From an uncultured Candidatus Peregrinibacteria bacterium (lineage in GTDB: Bacteria > Patescibacteriota > Gracilibacteria > UBA1369), in the NCBI GenBank assembly GCA_937858825.1, contig CALMAI010000020.1, positions 1 through 41,871 on the forward strand: a stretch of 41,871 bases of DNA. The letters are read 5' to 3'. How positions within the stretch are numbered: the stretch's first letter is position 1; every line of letters begins with the position of its first letter. Below are positions 14,972 to 23,632 of this stretch, one piece after another. The notes beneath the pieces were generated by a model. The model was given only the letters and a program-made list of their open reading frames with translations, did not search any database and was not told the origin of the DNA. The translations under genes and the position numbers were made by a program.

Positions 14972-15421
14972 TTAACGTTTGCTGAACTGTGGTGCTCGGC
15001 GGGCTCGTTTGAGGCCTGGCTTTTTCCGTTCCTTGATTCGTGAATCACGAGTCAAAAGTCCGGCTTTCTTGAGAGTTGAACGAAGTTCTGGATCGAACTC
15101 AAGAAGTGCACGAGCAATTCCGTGTCGGCATGCCTCAGCTTGTGAGTTTACACCTCCACCGACAACTTTGATCTGAATATCGAATTTTTTGTTGGTTCCG
15201 GTCAGCTTCAATGGTGACTTTAGAACGCCCACATTAGTCAACAGTGTGAAGTAGTCAGTTGCTGGTTTTTCGTTTACAACAATATCACCTTTCCCTCCGT
15301 TGTAGAGTCGTACGCGAGCTACAGAAGTTTTTCGTTTCCCTGCAGCATAGAAGTATTCTGCAGTGTTCTTTGTAGCCTTTTTAGGCTTTGAATCTTTCGT
15401 AGTTGTAGCTTTTTTCGGCAT
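14972..15421 (-). CDS. rpsI: Ribosomal protein S9
   Basis: S9 sits in the head of the small subunit, its C-terminal tail reaching the P-site tRNA. The 149-residue protein has the conserved AAGKRKTSVARVRLY, the GGGVNSQAEACRHGIARALL segment and the tail RDSRIKERKKPGLKRARRAPQFSKR, ending in the canonical KR. The first about 25 residues (Lys/Thr/Ala-rich) extend beyond usual S9. It is the last gene of the long ribosomal block, 24 bases after rplM, with no SD and no clear terminator before the convergent phosphatase gene. Confidence 0.97.
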   Translation of the reverse strand: MPKKATTTKDSKPKKATKNTAEYFYAAGKRKTSVARVRLYNGGKGDIVVNEKPATDYFTLLTNVGVLKSPLKLTGTNKKFDIQIKVVGGGVNSQAEACRHGIARALLEFDPELRSTLKKAGLLTRDSRIKERKKPGLKRARRAPQFSKR

Positions 15422-15445
15422 GATTGAGTTTCTTAAAGGTGATTG

Positions 15446-15877
15446 CTATGAAAATGTAAGTGTTTCAGGTTGTTGTGCTTCGTGTTTGTGCTCTTCTCCA
15501 GCATAGATTTTGAGCTTGCTGATGATTTGTGCACGGAGCTTGTTTGGAGGAATCATCCCTCTAATCGCTTTTTCGAGCACTCGTTCTGGATGTTTTTCCA
15601 ATAATTCTGCTGCTGTTTGTTCTTTCAATCCTCCTGGGTATCGTGAGTGGCTGTAGTATTTCTTCTGCATAATTTTTGCTCCTGTGAGCTTTACATCTTT
15701 TGCATTGATAATCACGACAAAGTCACCGCAATCTACATGTGGGGCAAAGGTTGGTTTGTTCTTTCCTCGGAGGACGTTGGCAACTTCGGTCGCAAGCTTT
15801 CCGAGTGTTTGTCCCTTTGCGTCTACAAGGTACCACTTTCGGGTCAGGTCAGCTTTTTTTGGTGAGAATGTCTTCAT
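15446..15877 (-). CDS. rplM: Ribosomal protein L13
   Basis: L13 is an early-assembling large-subunit protein bound to 23S rRNA. The 143-residue sequence has [49 protein letters not shown] and GMIPPNKLR (variant of the usual GMLPxNxLG), at standard length. It precedes rpsI, the conserved pair, and follows rplQ by 22 bases. Confidence 0.97.
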   Translation of the reverse strand: MKTFSPKKADLTRKWYLVDAKGQTLGKLATEVANVLRGKNKPTFAPHVDCGDFVVIINAKDVKLTGAKIMQKKYYSHSRYPGGLKEQTAAELLEKHPERVLEKAIRGMIPPNKLRAQIISKLKIYAGEEHKHEAQQPETLTFS

Positions 15878-15899
15878 GTGTTCCGGTTCTTAATAAAGG

Positions 15900-16256
15900 T
15901 TATGCAATGAGCTCAATTTGTACCATTGGAGCCGCATCTCCTGCCCGGTGTCCGAGCTTAATGATGCGGGTGTATCCGCTTGGTCGTCCTTGATATCGTT
16001 GTACGAGCTCGCTCATGAGTTTCTTTGATGCTACTTCGCTTTGAAGTGATGCATTTGCTTTTCGAATGGCCAATACTTTGTTTGGCTTCTTCGCGTCGTT
16101 GATAATTTTTTCAACCAATGGTTGGAGCGCTTTTGCTCGTGCTCGGGTGGTCTTGATCTTGTCGTTCAAAATCAGAGATGTCACCATGTTGTTGAGCATA
16201 AGCTTTTTACGGCTTCGCTCCATGTTTAGGTTATTTTTTCGTACTTGGTGTCGCAT
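15900..16256 (-). CDS. rplQ: Ribosomal protein L17
   Basis: L17 lies near the peptide exit tunnel. The 118-residue protein starts MRHQVRKNNLN and has RKLMLNNMVTSLILNDKIKTTRARAKAL and the ending GYTRIIKLGHRAGDAAPMVQIELI, all typical. It follows rpoA by 22 bases, the standard order at the end of the alpha operon. Confidence 0.97.
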   Translation of the reverse strand: MRHQVRKNNLNMERSRKKLMLNNMVTSLILNDKIKTTRARAKALQPLVEKIINDAKKPNKVLAIRKANASLQSEVASKKLMSELVQRYQGRPSGYTRIIKLGHRAGDAAPMVQIELIA

Positions 16257-16278
16257 AGTTTATGTAAGTTTCTTGTGA

Positions 16279-17253
16279 TTATTCTTCTGAAAGAGTAGAG
16301 CCTCGAGATTCCAGAGCTTCTTCTACCTCTGTGAGCGCCTTTTTACCAAATCCACGGAGGTTCGTCAACTTGCTTTCAGTACATTTTTCGAGCTGTTCTA
16401 CAGAACCGATACCACCATTGATGAGCGCGTTGAGCGTTCGTGGTGAGAATCCAAGGATTTCAATTGGTGTGTAAGACTCTTGTGCTGGTTTGTTCTTTTC
16501 TTCTTCCTGTTCCTTTTCCTGGATCTTTTGGAAGTCGCTCATGAACTCTTCTTCGATGATAGCGTTTTCCTGGTTGAAGAGGCTGAAGTATGACTGGAGG
16601 ATGTTTGAAGAGAACTTGAGTGCATCTTCTGGTGTGATTGATCCATCAGTCATGATTTCGAGCTTGAGCTTGTCGAGGTTGGTCATTTGTCCAACACGAG
16701 TAGACTCAACTTCGTAACGAACTTTGCGTACTGGAGAGTACACTGAGTCCAAAACGATCATATCTGAATCTGTTTCTTCTTTTTGCCGTTGCGGAGCTGG
16801 AATGTATCCAACACCTTTCTCTACACGGACTTCCATGTTGAGCTTGGCCCCTTTATCGAGCGTTGTGATGTATTGATCCGGGTTGAGGATCTCTACATCG
16901 CTTGGACATTTAATGTCCTTTGCCAATACAACTCCTTCTTTGCTTGCAGAAAGTGTGAGAGTTGAAGGTTCTGAAGTCTCTTTCTTAATGTTCAACAGCT
17001 TAAGGTTGAGAGTCATATCCAAGATGCTGTCTTTCACTCCTTTTACAGTTGAATACTCGTGGCTTACTCCATCAATCTTTACCCCTGTTACTGACGCTCC
17101 TGGAAGAGATGAAAGCAGAATTCGTCGGAAACTGTTTCCAACGGTTGTTCCATATCCTGGAGGTAGGGGACTAACAGTGAAAATAGCGTGGTTAGCGCTT
17201 ACTCTCTCTGTCTTGATTTTCGGAATGCCGATTTCGGCCTGAATCTGATGCAT
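16279..17253 (-). CDS. rpoA: RNA polymerase alpha subunit
   Basis: RpoA dimerises to start polymerase assembly and contacts promoters and regulators. The 324-residue protein has the N-terminal assembly domain (VSPLPPGYGTTVGNSFRRILLSS at about 28-50; KGVKDSILDMTLNLK) and a linker rich in Glu/Lys/Gln (about 243-262). The C-terminal domain, about 263-320, contains GFSPRTLNALINGGIGSVEQL and NLRGFGKKAL, with the DNA-binding Arg and Asn of the alpha-CTD apparently kept. Upstream-element binding by alpha is therefore plausible in this organism. It is preceded by rpsD (30 bases). Confidence 0.98.
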   Translation of the reverse strand: MHQIQAEIGIPKIKTERVSANHAIFTVSPLPPGYGTTVGNSFRRILLSSLPGASVTGVKIDGVSHEYSTVKGVKDSILDMTLNLKLLNIKKETSEPSTLTLSASKEGVVLAKDIKCPSDVEILNPDQYITTLDKGAKLNMEVRVEKGVGYIPAPQRQKEETDSDMIVLDSVYSPVRKVRYEVESTRVGQMTNLDKLKLEIMTDGSITPEDALKFSSNILQSYFSLFNQENAIIEEEFMSDFQKIQEKEQEEEKNKPAQESYTPIEILGFSPRTLNALINGGIGSVEQLEKCTESKLTNLRGFGKKALTEVEEALESRGSTLSEE

Positions 17254-17283
17254 TCGAAAGGGGTTAGGGTTTATTTGGGGCGT

Positions 17284-17892
17284 TTACTTAGAGTAGAACT
17301 CTACTACTAAGTTTGTGTGAATTACTTTGTCTAGATCTTCTTCTTCTACAAGTCGAACTACTTCTCCTTGTCCTTTCTTAAGGTCGACAGTCATCCATGC
17401 AGGAGCAGAAAATTTTTGTTTTTCGAGCTCAGCATAGAGTGGTGATTTTTTTACCCGTTCAACGAGTTCAAACTTGTCACCAGCCTTAACCTGATATGAA
17501 GGGACATTCATGCGAACGCCATTAATCTTAAAGTGTCCGTGGTTTACCATTTGTCGTGCCTGTGCTCTGGTTTCAGCGAATCCTGCACGATAAATAACGT
17601 TATCGAGACGGTTTTCGAGTTCTTTCAAGAGCGCCACACCAGTGATTTCACGTTTCTTGGCTGCTTTGTCGTAGTAGTTTTGAAGTTGTCTCTCGGTTGT
17701 TCCATAGAGTCTCTTAAGTTTTTGCTTTTCGCGAAGCTGACGAGCATATTCAGAAGGCTTGTTGAAGCTTCCTTTTGGCCCGTGCATTCCTGGCTTGTAA
17801 GCTTTTTTCTTGAGTGCGCATTTTTCACTTCCGCAAAGGCTGATTCCTTCTCGGCGGCAGTGGCGGCATTTTGGTCCTGTGTATCGTGACAT
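17284..17892 (-). CDS. rpsD: Ribosomal protein S4 (zinc-binding form)
   Basis: S4 nucleates the 5' domain of 16S rRNA and is often the translational repressor of the alpha operon. The 202-residue protein has the S4 RNA-binding domain (RLDNVIYRAGFAETRAQARQMVNHGHFKING) and YTGPKCRHCRREG followed by LCGSEKC at the N terminus. That Cys9-x2-Cys12 and Cys25/Cys30 set is the zinc-binding version (C+), lost in many bacteria. No recognised S4-binding pseudoknot was found. Confidence 0.97.
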   Translation of the reverse strand: MSRYTGPKCRHCRREGISLCGSEKCALKKKAYKPGMHGPKGSFNKPSEYARQLREKQKLKRLYGTTERQLQNYYDKAAKKREITGVALLKELENRLDNVIYRAGFAETRAQARQMVNHGHFKINGVRMNVPSYQVKAGDKFELVERVKKSPLYAELEKQKFSAPAWMTVDLKKGQGEVVRLVEEEDLDKVIHTNLVVEFYSK

Positions 17893-17904
17893 GTATATAT
17901 AAGA

Positions 17905-18414
17905 TTAGATTCGTCGTGTTTTCTTAGGTCGGCATCCGTTGTGTGGGGTAGCCGTTACATCGACAATTGATTCAATGTTAAGTCCTCCGGTGTGGAGACC
18001 TCGGATTGCTTGTTCACGTCCGTTTCCAGCTCCTTTTACTACAACGTGTACTCGTTCCAATCCGTATACTTTTGCTTTCTCGGCAGCTTTTTCAGCAGAA
18101 ACCTGGGCAGCGTATGGAGTCGCTTTCTTTGGCCCCTTAAATCCGCTGGCTCCGGCACTGTTCCATGTGAGAACGTTCCCATCGAGATCAGCAATCGTTA
18201 CGATTGTATTATTGAAAGATGCCTGAATGTAAGCTTTTCCTTCAATAACAAGCCGCTTTTTCGGTTTCTTTTTGGCTTTTTTTGGAGCTTCAGCCTTTTC
18301 GTCGCTTTTTTCAGCTTTGGCTTTTACTTCTTTAGCCGGCTTTTTTTCAGCTGCCTTGGACTCTTCTTTTGGCTCCTTTTCTGGAGCATCTGTCTTGGTT
18401 GTTTCGTCAGACAT
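17905..18414 (-). CDS. rpsK: Ribosomal protein S11 with long N-terminal extension
   Basis: S11 forms part of the platform by the E site. The core, from about residue 50 ([18 protein letters not shown]) to the end ([10 protein letters not shown]), is typical, including [15 protein letters not shown] and DVTATPHNG. The first about 40 residues, made of Glu, Lys, Ala and Pro, go beyond the usual 129-residue protein and look disordered. An internal start cannot be excluded, but no methionine lies between the first residue and the core, so the long form is most likely real. Confidence 0.96.
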   Translation of the reverse strand: MSDETTKTDAPEKEPKEESKAAEKKPAKEVKAKAEKSDEKAEAPKKAKKKPKKRLVIEGKAYIQASFNNTIVTIADLDGNVLTWNSAGASGFKGPKKATPYAAQVSAEKAAEKAKVYGLERVHVVVKGAGNGREQAIRGLHTGGLNIESIVDVTATPHNGCRPKKTRRI

Positions 18415-18427
18415 AGTTAAAAATCAA

Positions 18428-18802
18428 TTATTTGGTGACCATCTTCTTATTTGCGACGGTCTTACGTTTTCCTTTACGAGTCCGGGCGTTGGTTTTGGTC
18501 TGTTGTCCTCGGACAGGAAGACCTTTTCTGTGTCGGAATCCCCGGTAGGTTCCAACTTCCTGAAGTCGCTTTACATCCATTTGGATTCGTCGTCGTAAGT
18601 CACCTTCTACTGGCATTTTTTCAATCTTTTCACGGAGAATAGCCAGTTGGTTTTCGCTTAGATCTTTTACTTTTGTGTTGAGATCAATATTGGCTTCCAT
18701 GAGAAGCTTTTTACTGACGCTTCGACCAATGCCATAAATGGCAGTGAGTCCAACTTCTACGCGTTTTTCTTTTGGGAGGTTTACTCCAGCTATACGTGCC
18801 AT
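18428..18802 (-). CDS. rpsM: Ribosomal protein S13
   Basis: S13 forms the head-to-50S bridges B1a/B1b. The 124-residue protein starts [26 protein letters not shown] and has [40 protein letters not shown], then a basic tail. It is standard in length and lies between rpmJ and rpsK with short gaps. Confidence 0.98.
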   Translation of the reverse strand: MARIAGVNLPKEKRVEVGLTAIYGIGRSVSKKLLMEANIDLNTKVKDLSENQLAILREKIEKMPVEGDLRRRIQMDVKRLQEVGTYRGFRHRKGLPVRGQQTKTNARTRKGKRKTVANKKMVTK

Positions 18803-18813
18803 ATAAGATTAAT

Positions 18814-18933
18814 TTATTTTCCTTGACGTTGTTTATGACGTGGATCGTTGTTGCAAATTACTCGGATAACTCCCCGGCGTCGAATGACTTTGCACTTGTC
18901 GCACATTTTTTTTACTGATGATCGTACTTTCAT
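18814..18933 (-). CDS. rpmJ: Ribosomal protein L36 (zinc-binding form)
   Basis: This 39-residue gene lies between rpsM (11 bases) and infA (12 bases). It reads [20 protein letters not shown] and continues [18 protein letters not shown]. Cys11, Cys14, Cys27 and His33 form the L36 zinc ribbon. L36 stabilises 23S rRNA near the peptidyl-transferase region. Length and position in infA-rpmJ-rpsM are classical. Confidence 0.97.
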   Translation of the reverse strand: MKVRSSVKKMCDKCKVIRRRGVIRVICNNDPRHKQRQGK

Positions 18934-18945
18934 GATTTTTATAAG

Positions 18946-19281
18946 TTATTCTTTTTCTGATTCTTCGGCTTCTTGGCCTGACTCTTCATTTTGTTCTTCA
19001 ATTGCTGCTTCTGCTTCTTGTTGTTGCTGTTGCTCTTCCAAAAGTTGCTTCTTGCTCTTCTTATGACGGAAGATAATTCGCCCTTTTGTAAGATCGTAAG
19101 GGGTCAATTCAATGGTAACAGTGTCACCTGGTAGAATCCGAATGTGGTTGATGCGCATTCGCCCGGAAATATGTGCAAGGATCTCTTGGTTGTAGTTTTC
19201 GTCAATAAGTCTGACGCGAAACATCGCATTAGGAAGGGTTTCTACCACTTCCCCTAGTACTTCGATTACCTCTTTTGCCAT
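18946..19281 (-). CDS. infA: Translation initiation factor IF-1 with acidic C-terminal extension
   Basis: IF-1 binds the 30S A site during initiation. Residues 1-72 form the usual S1-like OB fold, with [36 protein letters not shown] and the hallmark YDLTKGRI. After about residue 73 comes an added tail of about 38 residues: KKSKKQLL, then a run of Gln and Glu/Ala. IF-1 normally ends near residue 72, so this tail is unusual. It is preceded by a strong promoter and no SD. Confidence 0.96.
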   Translation of the reverse strand: MAKEVIEVLGEVVETLPNAMFRVRLIDENYNQEILAHISGRMRINHIRILPGDTVTIELTPYDLTKGRIIFRHKKSKKQLLEEQQQQQEAEAAIEEQNEESGQEAEESEKE

Positions 19282-19337
19282 GGGCGTATGTGCTGTTTTT
19301 GTCTTAAAACAAATAAATTTTCGGATAAAGCGTAAGG

Positions 19338-19366
19338 ATTCTACATAAAATCATTTGCCAATGCAA
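19338..19366 (-). promoter_or_regulatory. Internal promoter before infA
   Basis: The minus strand reads TTGCAT (19361-19366), 17 bp, then TAGAAT (19338-19343) in the 99-base gap between map and infA. It should give the infA-to-rpsI part of the block its own transcription. Its -35 hexamer is the same as in the tuf promoter. Confidence 0.65.
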
Positions 19367-19380
19367 CACTTTTTTTCGGG

Positions 19381-20163
19381 TTATAATGCTGGTCTTTTGG
19401 TGAGAATTTCTACCCCTTTTTCAGTAATGGCGATAGTGTGTTCAACTTGTGTGGCAAGTGATCCGTCACTGGTAATGTAGGTCCAGTTGTCCTTTTCGAG
19501 TGTAATTTCCGGTCGGCCGGCTGTAATAATAGGTTCAATGGCAATTGTCATTCCTGGTTGAAGGAGGGGACCGGGGTCTGAATCTTTAAAGTTTGGGACT
19601 GGTGGATCTTCATGAAGTTCGGTGCCAATTCCATGTCCAATCAGATCATGAACGACTGAGAAACCGGTTTTTTCTATGGTTTTTTCTATGATCTCACTGA
19701 TTTTTCCGACACGGATTCCGGCTTTTGCAGTTTCGATCCCTTTTTTCAGAGCTTTTTCGGCAGTGGAAATAAGTTTTTGTGCTTCCGGGCTTATGTTTCC
19801 AACGCCAACGCTAATAGCTGAATCGGAATGGAATCCTTTATAGATTACCCCGCAGTCCACAGTAATAATATCGCCTTCCTGAAGAACACGATCTGTTGGG
19901 ATGCCATGAACAACCTGGTTGTTTATATTGATACAGGCAACATTTGGAAATCCCTGGTATCCCTTAAAGGATGCTTTCACATTAAATTTCTCCATAATGG
20001 ATGCTGCTTTGGCATCGATGTCCAAACCTGTGATGCCTGGAGCGATCATCTGTTCAACTTCTGCAAGAATAATACCCAAAATCCGACCACTTTCCCGCAT
20101 GTGGGCCATTTCTTCTTCATTTTTGATGCCAATACGGAGGCCGTTTTCTTCCCAGTAGCGCAT
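19381..20163 (-). CDS. map: Methionine aminopeptidase type I
   Basis: MetAP removes the initiator methionine from nascent proteins. The 260-residue protein shows the pita-bread fold and five metal ligands in context: NNQVVHGIP (substrate His), VDCGVIYKGFHSDSA (two Asp), LIGHGIGTELHEDP (His), AIEPIITAG (Glu) and TQVEHTIAI (Glu). It lacks the N-terminal zinc finger of eukaryotic MetAP1. It follows adk by 10 bases, the common secY-adk-map order. Confidence 0.97.
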   Translation of the reverse strand: MRYWEENGLRIGIKNEEEMAHMRESGRILGIILAEVEQMIAPGITGLDIDAKAASIMEKFNVKASFKGYQGFPNVACININNQVVHGIPTDRVLQEGDIITVDCGVIYKGFHSDSAISVGVGNISPEAQKLISTAEKALKKGIETAKAGIRVGKISEIIEKTIEKTGFSVVHDLIGHGIGTELHEDPPVPNFKDSDPGPLLQPGMTIAIEPIITAGRPEITLEKDNWTYITSDGSLATQVEHTIAITEKGVEILTKRPAL

Positions 20164-20173
20164 GAATAGAGTG

Positions 20174-20815
20174 TTATACGAGCTCTTTCTCTTCTAATAA
20201 TGTGAATACATTGTCGCGGACGGTTTCAATATCTGGAGTTCCGTCGATAGTAATGAGTTTGTCTTCGGATTTGTATTTTTCGATGACCGGATAGGTTTCG
20301 TCAAAATATGCGTGGAAGCGGGTTTTGATGCTTTCGGGATTATCGTCTGAGCGGGTCACGAGTTCGCCGCCGCATTTTTCGCAAGCTTCTTCTTTGTAGT
20401 CTGCCGGATAAACGCTTTTACATTTGCTGCAAACACGTCGCTTGGTGAGTCTTTCCATCGCCATGTCTTCTGGTACTTCAACCAGAATTCCCATGAAGTC
20501 GCGATCTTTCTTCTCCATAAGGGCATCAAAGGTTGTTGCCTGAACGGGCTTTCGGGGAATTCCATCAAAAACGATTGGTTTGTCGTCTGGGAGAGAGTTC
20601 ATGAAATCTTCAATAATCTCCATAACGATTTCGTTGGAAACGAGACTTCCAGACTCCATGACCGCTTTTACTTTTTGAGCAAGTTCACTGTCTTGTGATG
20701 CCAGTTTCCGAAGTTCACCACCTGTTTCAAAATAGTGAAAACCGTATTTGGCGCATACCGCTCGTGCGATCGTTCCTTTTCCGGAACCTTGTATGCCAAA
20801 TAATGCGATGTCCAT
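20174..20815 (-). CDS. adk: Adenylate kinase with zinc-type lid
   Basis: Adk interconverts ATP + AMP and 2 ADP. The 213-residue protein has the P-loop GIQGSGKGT (residues 7-15; the usual second residue Pro is Ile). It has the AMP-binding DGIPRKPVQ (typical DGFPR) and a lid with CSKC and CEKC, four cysteines for structural zinc as in Gram-positive enzymes. The DDNPESIKTRFHAYFDET segment follows. The substitutions in P-loop and AMP loop are mild. It starts three bases after the secY stop. Confidence 0.95.
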   Translation of the reverse strand: MDIALFGIQGSGKGTIARAVCAKYGFHYFETGGELRKLASQDSELAQKVKAVMESGSLVSNEIVMEIIEDFMNSLPDDKPIVFDGIPRKPVQATTFDALMEKKDRDFMGILVEVPEDMAMERLTKRRVCSKCKSVYPADYKEEACEKCGGELVTRSDDNPESIKTRFHAYFDETYPVIEKYKSEDKLITIDGTPDIETVRDNVFTLLEEKELV

Positions 20816-20818
20816 GTA

Positions 20819-22114
20819 TTAGTAGAGTTTGTTGTAATCGTGCATGACCAACTGTGCGTTGATCTGACGAAGAATCTCCAGAACATCACCAACAACGATG
20901 ATGAGTCCGGCACCTGAAAGGATCATGGTAACGGCACCAAGGTTGAGGCTTACAAAGAGGATGCTGAGTAAGAGAGGAGATATGGCAATGAATCCAATGA
21001 ACAGACCTCCCCAAAGATTGAGTCGGTTTGAAACGTTTGAAAGATATTGGGCAGTCTCTTTTCCCGGGCGGATTCCTGGAATGTATCCACCTCGTTTCTG
21101 AATGTTTTCAGCTACTTGTTCTGGGTTGAATGTGATCGATACATAAAAGTATGTGAAAGCGATCACGATGAGGAAATAAATAATGATATATGTTGCACTT
21201 TGGTCGTGGAAGTTTGAAGAAAGAAATGATCCAAAGTTTCGAAGACCTTCGTCTCCAGAGTTTTGGAGGAATGACGCAAGCAGTCCTGGAAAACTCACAA
21301 CAGAGATACCAAAGATAATCGGAATCATTCCGGCCTGATTGACGCGAAGTGGAAGACTTGATTCTACACCTTTGGCCCGAACTCCACGTCCTGCATAAGT
21401 GATTGGAATGTTTCGGACACCCTCGGTAATGAGCATAACAATGATTGCCAGCGCAATAGTGATGATCAATCCAATAACAAAAGGTACGAGTTGGTCGGTT
21501 GATCTTTCAATGAGTGCCAGGTTTTGAGCAATGATTTGTGGGATGCTCGCCACGATTCCGGCAAAGATGAGGAGCGATACTCCGTTTCCAATTCCTTTTT
21601 CTGTGATCAGTTCACCGAGCCACATGAGAAGGATTGATCCAGTTGCTACTGTGAGCATGATTGGAAGAATCACTGTTGGCTGACCAATGTTTTCAACAAT
21701 TGGCACAGGTGACTGTGAATTGAGGAGCGCGATCATTCCGTATGACTGAAGGAAAGCGATCGGCACAGTGAGCCACCGTGTGTATTGATTGATTTTTCGT
21801 CGGCCCTGATCTCCTTCTTTTGAAAGGGCTTCCATGCTTGGGATAATAACCGTGAGCAGTTGAAGGATGATGGATGCGTTAATATATGGAGAAAGTCCCA
21901 TCAAGATGATAGAGAAGTTTTCCGCGCTTCCACCAGTGAGAAGGCTGAAGGTTCCAAGGAGTTGGTTTTGTTGGAAAATGAGTTTGAGAGACTCGGTGTT
22001 GGCTCCCGGAATAGTGATTTGCGCGAGAATTCGGAAAATGACCAAAATTCCCAATGTGAAAAGGATCTTTTTACGCAGATCCTTTGATTTCCAGATTTGC
22101 AGTAGGTAGTTCAT
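20819..22114 (-). CDS. secY: Protein translocase subunit SecY
   Basis: SecY is the channel of the Sec translocon in the cytoplasmic membrane. The 431-residue protein has ten predicted membrane helices, the plug region after helix 1 (GANTESLKLIFQQNQLLG), TGGSAENFSIILMGLSPYINASIILQLL, VRNIPITYAGRG and LRVNQAGMIPIIFG, and the cytoplasmic loop RGGYIPGIRPGKET needed for SecA and ribosome contact. All match the family at normal length. It is co-transcribed with rplO (18-base gap) and adk. Confidence 0.97.
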   Translation of the reverse strand: MNYLLQIWKSKDLRKKILFTLGILVIFRILAQITIPGANTESLKLIFQQNQLLGTFSLLTGGSAENFSIILMGLSPYINASIILQLLTVIIPSMEALSKEGDQGRRKINQYTRWLTVPIAFLQSYGMIALLNSQSPVPIVENIGQPTVILPIMLTVATGSILLMWLGELITEKGIGNGVSLLIFAGIVASIPQIIAQNLALIERSTDQLVPFVIGLIITIALAIIVMLITEGVRNIPITYAGRGVRAKGVESSLPLRVNQAGMIPIIFGISVVSFPGLLASFLQNSGDEGLRNFGSFLSSNFHDQSATYIIIYFLIVIAFTYFYVSITFNPEQVAENIQKRGGYIPGIRPGKETAQYLSNVSNRLNLWGGLFIGFIAISPLLLSILFVSLNLGAVTMILSGAGLIIVVGDVLEILRQINAQLVMHDYNKLY

Positions 22115-22132
22115 GAAGTCGATTTATGCGAG

Positions 22133-22624
22133 TTACTCAGCCTTTGCGGCCTTTTCTTCCTTTGGTTGCTCTTGAGCCATGAGTTCAACAACTGTTCCTT
22201 TTGCTGCTTCAATCTTTTTTCGTGCTTCAGCAGAGAATTTATCGGCAGTAACTTTTACTTTCTTTGTGAGTTCTCCTTCTCCAAGAATTTTGAGTGGTTG
22301 AGCTTTGCTTGGAACCATATTTTTCTCGTAGAGTGTTTCAACGGTGATTTCTGCGTTGTCATCAAAGCTGTTGAGTTTGGCAACGTTTACAACCTGATAT
22401 TTTACACGGTTCACGTTGTTGAACCCTTTAAGCTTTGGCATTTTTCGATAGAGTGGAGTTTGTCCACCTTCAAACCCAGGTCGAACTCCACCTCCTGTTC
22501 GTGACTTTTGTCCGTTCAGTCCACGCCCTGCGTAGGTTCCGAGTCCAGATGCGTTACCTCGTCCAACTCTTTTGGACTTCTTTCGCGCGCCGTGTTTGCT
22601 TTTAAGATTGAGGAGTTTAGACAT
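22133..22624 (-). CDS. rplO: Ribosomal protein L15
   Basis: L15 is a late-assembly large-subunit protein. The 163-residue sequence has KHGARKKSKRVGRGNASGLGTYAGRGLNGQKSR-type basic N terminus, GFEGGQTPLYRKMPKLKGF and VTADKFSAEARKKIEAAKGTVV. The last about 17 residues are an added Glu/Lys/Ala tail. It follows rpsE directly (6 bases); the rpmD (L30) gene usually found here is missing. Confidence 0.97.
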   Translation of the reverse strand: MSKLLNLKSKHGARKKSKRVGRGNASGLGTYAGRGLNGQKSRTGGGVRPGFEGGQTPLYRKMPKLKGFNNVNRVKYQVVNVAKLNSFDDNAEITVETLYEKNMVPSKAQPLKILGEGELTKKVKVTADKFSAEARKKIEAAKGTVVELMAQEQPKEEKAAKAE

Positions 22625-22630
22625 GATTGA

Positions 22631-23245
22631 TTATTTCTTAGGTGATTCTTTTTTTGGAGCAGCCTTTTTTACTGGCTTCTTTGCTTTGCTAGATGCTTGT
22701 GTCTCTTTTGCTGCTGGTTTCTTTTCTTCTTTGGCGTTCGGAGTTTTTGGTTCTGCTTTCTTCAACCATGGAATCTCTTGAAGTTGGCTCAAAGCCCGGA
22801 TTGCAGCTTGGCTGTTTGTGAGCTTGTTGTTGTTTCCAAGTGATTTTGAAAGTACGTCTTCTACACCAGAAAGCTCAATGATCTTACGAAGTGGTCCACC
22901 TGCAATGATTCCTGTACCAGGACAAGCTGGCATGAGGAGGAGGTGGGCACTCTTATATTTGAGTTTCACTCGGTGTGGAATGGTTTGTCCGGCCATTGGC
23001 ACGGTAATGAGTGATTTCTTTGCTTGTGAAATAGCTTTTTGAATTGCTCCTTGCACTTCTGTTGATTTTCCAACTCCCAATCCAACCTTTCCTTTCTTGT
23101 TTCCAACAACAACAGTCGCTCGGAAACGGAGACGTCGACCACCTTTTACTACACGAGTAACGCGGTCAATCTGAATCACTTCTTCTTCGAACTCTTTTGG
23201 CTCTCGGGGAGCTCGTCGTCGGTTTTTTCCTTGTGGTTTCGCCAT
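22631..23245 (-). CDS. rpsE: Ribosomal protein S5 with C-terminal Lys/Ala tail
   Basis: S5 guards decoding fidelity at the mRNA entry side. Its core has QIDRVTRVVKGGRRLRFRATVVVGNKKGKVGLGVGKS, HRVKLKYKSAHLLLMPACPGTGIIAGGPLR and LSKSLGNNNKLTNSQAAIRAL. The final about 38 residues (Lys, Ala, Pro, Glu) exceed the usual 167-residue length and look disordered. No L30 gene follows, a trait known for CPR. Confidence 0.97.
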   Translation of the reverse strand: MAKPQGKNRRRAPREPKEFEEEVIQIDRVTRVVKGGRRLRFRATVVVGNKKGKVGLGVGKSTEVQGAIQKAISQAKKSLITVPMAGQTIPHRVKLKYKSAHLLLMPACPGTGIIAGGPLRKIIELSGVEDVLSKSLGNNNKLTNSQAAIRALSQLQEIPWLKKAEPKTPNAKEEKKPAAKETQASSKAKKPVKKAAPKKESPKK

Positions 23246-23268
23246 TTCGGTTAGAGGTTAGGTTATGG

Positions 23269-23619
23269 TTAGAATTGGAGGCCGCCTTCTCGAGCACCTT
23301 CTGCAAGGGCTTTTACGCGACCGTGATATTTGTATCCGTTTCGATCAAAGACACATGTAGTAATCTTCTTTTCTTTCGCTGCTTCTGCGATCATGGCTCC
23401 AACTTTCTTCGCCCGTTCAACTTTGGTGGTCTTTCCTTTTTCTTTCACATCTGATGCGCTTGCAAGGGTAACACCTTTTTGATCGTCGATAAGCTGAGCA
23501 TAGTGGTTGTTCAGGCTGCGGAAGACAACAAGTCGTGGTCTTTCTGCTGTTCCCTGGAGCTTCGCACGTACGCGTGCGCCTCGCTTGATTCGGTTAACTG
23601 TTTTCTTAAGAGTTTTCAT
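23269..23619 (-). CDS. rplR: Ribosomal protein L18
   Basis: L18 binds 5S rRNA in the central protuberance. The 116-residue protein has [58 protein letters not shown] and the normal length. It lies between rplF and rpsE with gaps of 13 and 23 bases. Confidence 0.97.
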   Translation of the reverse strand: MKTLKKTVNRIKRGARVRAKLQGTAERPRLVVFRSLNNHYAQLIDDQKGVTLASASDVKEKGKTTKVERAKKVGAMIAEAAKEKKITTCVFDRNGYKYHGRVKALAEGAREGGLQF

Positions 23620-23632
23620 GGTTTAAATGAGT

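Noticed and set aside
17254-17283. G-rich stretch before rpoA as a possible G-quadruplex
   Set aside because: Only three runs of three or more G are present on the plus strand.
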